Below are positions 7,390 through 9,281 of a stretch of 9,281 nt of DNA, piece after piece; position 1 is the first letter of the stretch; every line of letters starts with the position of its first letter. The translations under genes were made by a program, and so were the position numbers. The stretch comes from Nitrosomonas sp. (GTDB lineage Bacteria > Pseudomonadota > Gammaproteobacteria > Burkholderiales > Nitrosomonadaceae), in assembly GCA_029881855.1 (NCBI GenBank), contig JAOULU010000048.1:1-9281 (forward strand), given 5' to 3'. Under the pieces are notes generated by a model, which did no database searches, was not told where the DNA came from, and saw only the letters and a program-made list of their open reading frames with translations.

Positions 7390-9281
7390 TTACAGTAGCG
7401 GAATAATCATTAATGCCACAATATTAATAATCTTAATTAGTGGGTTAATTGCTGGGCCTGCTGTATCTTTGTAAGGGTCACCAACGGTATCACCTGTAAC
7501 AGATGCTTTATGGGCTTCGCTACCTTTGCCACCAAAATGACCATCTTCAATATGTTTTTTTGCATTATCCCATGCGCCACCACCGGTGGTCATTGAAATG
7601 GCAATAAAAATACCAGTAATAATTGATCCCATCAGTACGCCACCTAAAGCTTGTGGGCCAAGGATAACGCCAACCAATACAGGAACAAGTACTGGTAGAA
7701 GCGAAGGAATCATCATTTCTTTAATGGCAGATTTAGTCAGCATATCAACCGCGCGTGAATAATCAGGCTTGGCTGAGCCATCCATAATGCCGGGAATTTC
7801 CTTAAATTGACGGCGCACTTCGATGACAACTGAACTGGCTGCACGTCCAACGGCTTCCATAGACATCGCACCAAAGAGGTACGGAATCAATCCACCAATA
7901 AACAGGCCGATAATAACCATGTGGTTTGATAAATCAAATGTTAACTCATGTCCTGCATGTTCTAAGCCGTGCGTGTAATCAGCAAACAGCACTAATGCCG
8001 CAAGGCCTGCAGAACCAATTGCATAACCTTTGGTCACGGCTTTAGTGGTGTTACCAACAGCATCCAGAGGATCAGTAATTGCACGTACTGATTCTGGCAT
8101 TTCTGCCATTTCTGCAATACCACCAGCATTATCAGTAATCGGACCGTAAGCATCTAGCGCAACAATAATACCTGTCATTGACAGCATAGCTGTTGCGGCA
8201 ATGGCAATACCATAAAGGCCGGCTAATGAATAAGCTAACAAAATACTTAGGCATACAACCAAGACAGGCGCTGCTGTAGAGCGCATAGATACGCCTAAAC
8301 CAGCAATAATATTGGTCGCATGTCCAGTGGTTGATGATTCAGCAATATGCTGTACTGGTGGATAATCGGTTGAGGTGTAATATTCAGTAATTACAACTAA
8401 TATGCCTGTCAACAAGAGGCCAATTCCGGCAGCTAAGAATATGCGCATAACCAAGGCGCCGCCGCTTACTTCAACGTCATCTATAACGAGAGACATATCG
8501 GCCATAAACCAAACGGTTATGGGAAGGAAAGCAACGAACGCAATAGCGCCAGAGATAATCAAGCCACGGTACAATGCACCCATAATAGTACCGCCCTCAC
8601 GCATTTTGACGTAATAGCAGCCAATAATTGAAGCAACAATGGAAGCGGCGCCTAACACCAGAGGAAATATAACGGCATTGGTTGCGGATGATTCGCTTGC
8701 TGTGAAGAACAATGCGCCTAGAATCATGGTAGCAATGATTGTTACTGCGTAGGTTTCAAATAAATCTGCCGCCATTCCAGCACAATCACCCACGTTATCG
8801 CCCACATTATCAGCAATAACGGCTGGGTTGCGTGGATCATCTTCCGGGATTCCTGCTTCTACTTTACCGACCAAATCTGCGCCAACATCAGCACCTTTGG
8901 TGAAAATGCCGCCACCTAGTCGGGCAAAAATAGAAATGAGCGATCCACCAAAGGCAAAGCCGATTAGTGGTTTAATAGTATCACTGACAGGTGTGCCAGG
9001 CTCTGCGCCATTAAAGAGTACTGCGCAATAACCCGCAACTCCCAACAAGCCTAAGCCAACAACTAACATGCCAGTTACTGCGCCACCACGGAAAGCAACA
9101 TCTAGCGCTTCATTCAAGCCTTTACGCGCCGCTTCTGCAGTACGCACATTAGACTGAACGGAAACGTTCATGCCTAAATATCCCGCGACACCGGACAAAA
9201 CTGCACCTAAGGCAAAGCCTATTGCAGTGTCCCATGTTAACGCCAAAGCAATGACTACAAATAATATAAGACCCACAATAC
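7390..9281 (-). CDS. hppA: K+-independent H+-translocating membrane pyrophosphatase (5'-truncated by window edge)
   Basis: This polytopic inner-membrane enzyme couples hydrolysis of pyrophosphate to ion transport across the membrane. The frame is open to the right edge; the GTG at 9274-9276 is an internal Val, and some 50-60 N-terminal residues are probably missing compared with family members of about 670-700. Numbering from that Val, the substrate site shows D130-x7-K138-x-E140 ([11 protein letters not shown], 8857-8889), then DNVGDNVGD (156-164). DNAGGI lies at 382-387, and the C-terminal [13 protein letters not shown] and [11 protein letters not shown] motifs are present. The segment GNTTKA (408-413) has Lys at 412 (8041-8043), where K+-dependent enzymes have Ala; by that established rule it is K+-independent and H+-pumping. 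It would recover energy from biosynthetic pyrophosphate. It is transcribed towards, and terminated with, the chemoreceptor gene; its promoter is off the window. Confidence 0.97.
   Translation of the reverse strand, partial: IVGLILFVVIALALTWDTAIGFALGAVLSGVAGYLGMNVSVQSNVRTAEAARKGLNEALDVAFRGGAVTGMLVVGLGLLGVAGYCAVLFNGAEPGTPVSDTIKPLIGFAFGGSLISIFARLGGGIFTKGADVGADLVGKVEAGIPEDDPRNPAVIADNVGDNVGDCAGMAADLFETYAVTIIATMILGALFFTASESSATNAVIFPLVLGAASIVASIIGCYYVKMREGGTIMGALYRGLIISGAIAFVAFLPITVWFMADMSLVIDDVEVSGGALVMRIFLAAGIGLLLTGILVVITEYYTSTDYPPVQHIAESSTTGHATNIIAGLGVSMRSTAAPVLVVCLSILLAYSLAGLYGIAIAATAMLSMTGIIVALDAYGPITDNAGGIAEMAEMPESVRAITDPLDAVGNTTKAVTKGYAIGSAGLAALVLFADYTHGLEHAGHELTFDLSNHMVIIGLFIGGLIPYLFGAMSMEAVGRAASSVVIEVRRQFKEIPGIMDGSAKPDYSRAVDMLTKSAIKEMMIPSLLPVLVPVLVGVILGPQALGGVLMGSIITGIFIAISMTTGGGAWDNAKKHIEDGHFGGKGSEAHKASVTGDTVGDPYKDTAGPAINPLIKIINIVALMIIPLL

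Noticed and set aside
9274..9276. GTG as the start of hppA
   Set aside because: The frame continues upstream to the window edge, and the family has further N-terminal membrane sequence before this point.
1..9281. CRISPR arrays, tRNA or rRNA genes, insertion sequences
   Set aside because: Reading both strands showed no regularly spaced repeats, cloverleaf genes or transposase-like frames.

Overview
The window looks like an ordinary chromosomal segment of a low-GC Gram-negative bacterium, most likely a betaproteobacterium. This is judged from the proteins: Mfd and the membrane pyrophosphatase are of proteobacterial type, and the chemoreceptor resembles those of betaproteobacteria. A relative of the Nitrosomonadales or Methylophilales is a guess from AT-richness and gene content, and no species is claimed. 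I see no insertion sequence, phage gene, CRISPR array, rRNA or tRNA.

Layout: (1) Positions 1-2892, + strand: the 3' part of mfd, the transcription-repair coupling factor, cut by the left edge. (2) Positions 2929-5039, - strand: a two-gene operon, convergent with mfd. It encodes a soluble NarL-type histidine kinase (upstream) and its LuxR/NarL-type response regulator (downstream), which overlap by 4 bases (ATGA). (3) Positions 5040-5626: a long AT-rich divergent intergenic region. It holds a candidate promoter for the kinase, a 13-base sequence present twice in opposite orientation, and a small hairpin. (4) Positions 5627-7309, + strand: an Aer-like energy/redox chemoreceptor with a PAS domain, a two-helix membrane anchor, HAMP and a methyl-accepting signalling domain. 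(5) Positions 7338-7372: a strong bidirectional Rho-independent terminator. (6) Positions 7390-9281, - strand: hppA, a K+-independent proton-pumping membrane pyrophosphatase, cut by the right edge.

The most interesting part is the central sensory block. The kinase has an N-terminal receiver-like domain whose phosphoacceptor Asp appears to be His. It also has a PAS domain followed by a four-cysteine cluster (C-x2-C-x2-C-x8-C) just before the HisKA_3 core. That arrangement recalls redox or oxygen-sensing kinases such as NreB, but the spacing differs. Its divergent neighbour is an Aer-type receptor, which in known cases senses redox state through FAD. A shared theme of redox sensing on both sides of one regulatory region is an inference. 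I found no clearly new system; the kinase architecture is the best candidate for follow-up.
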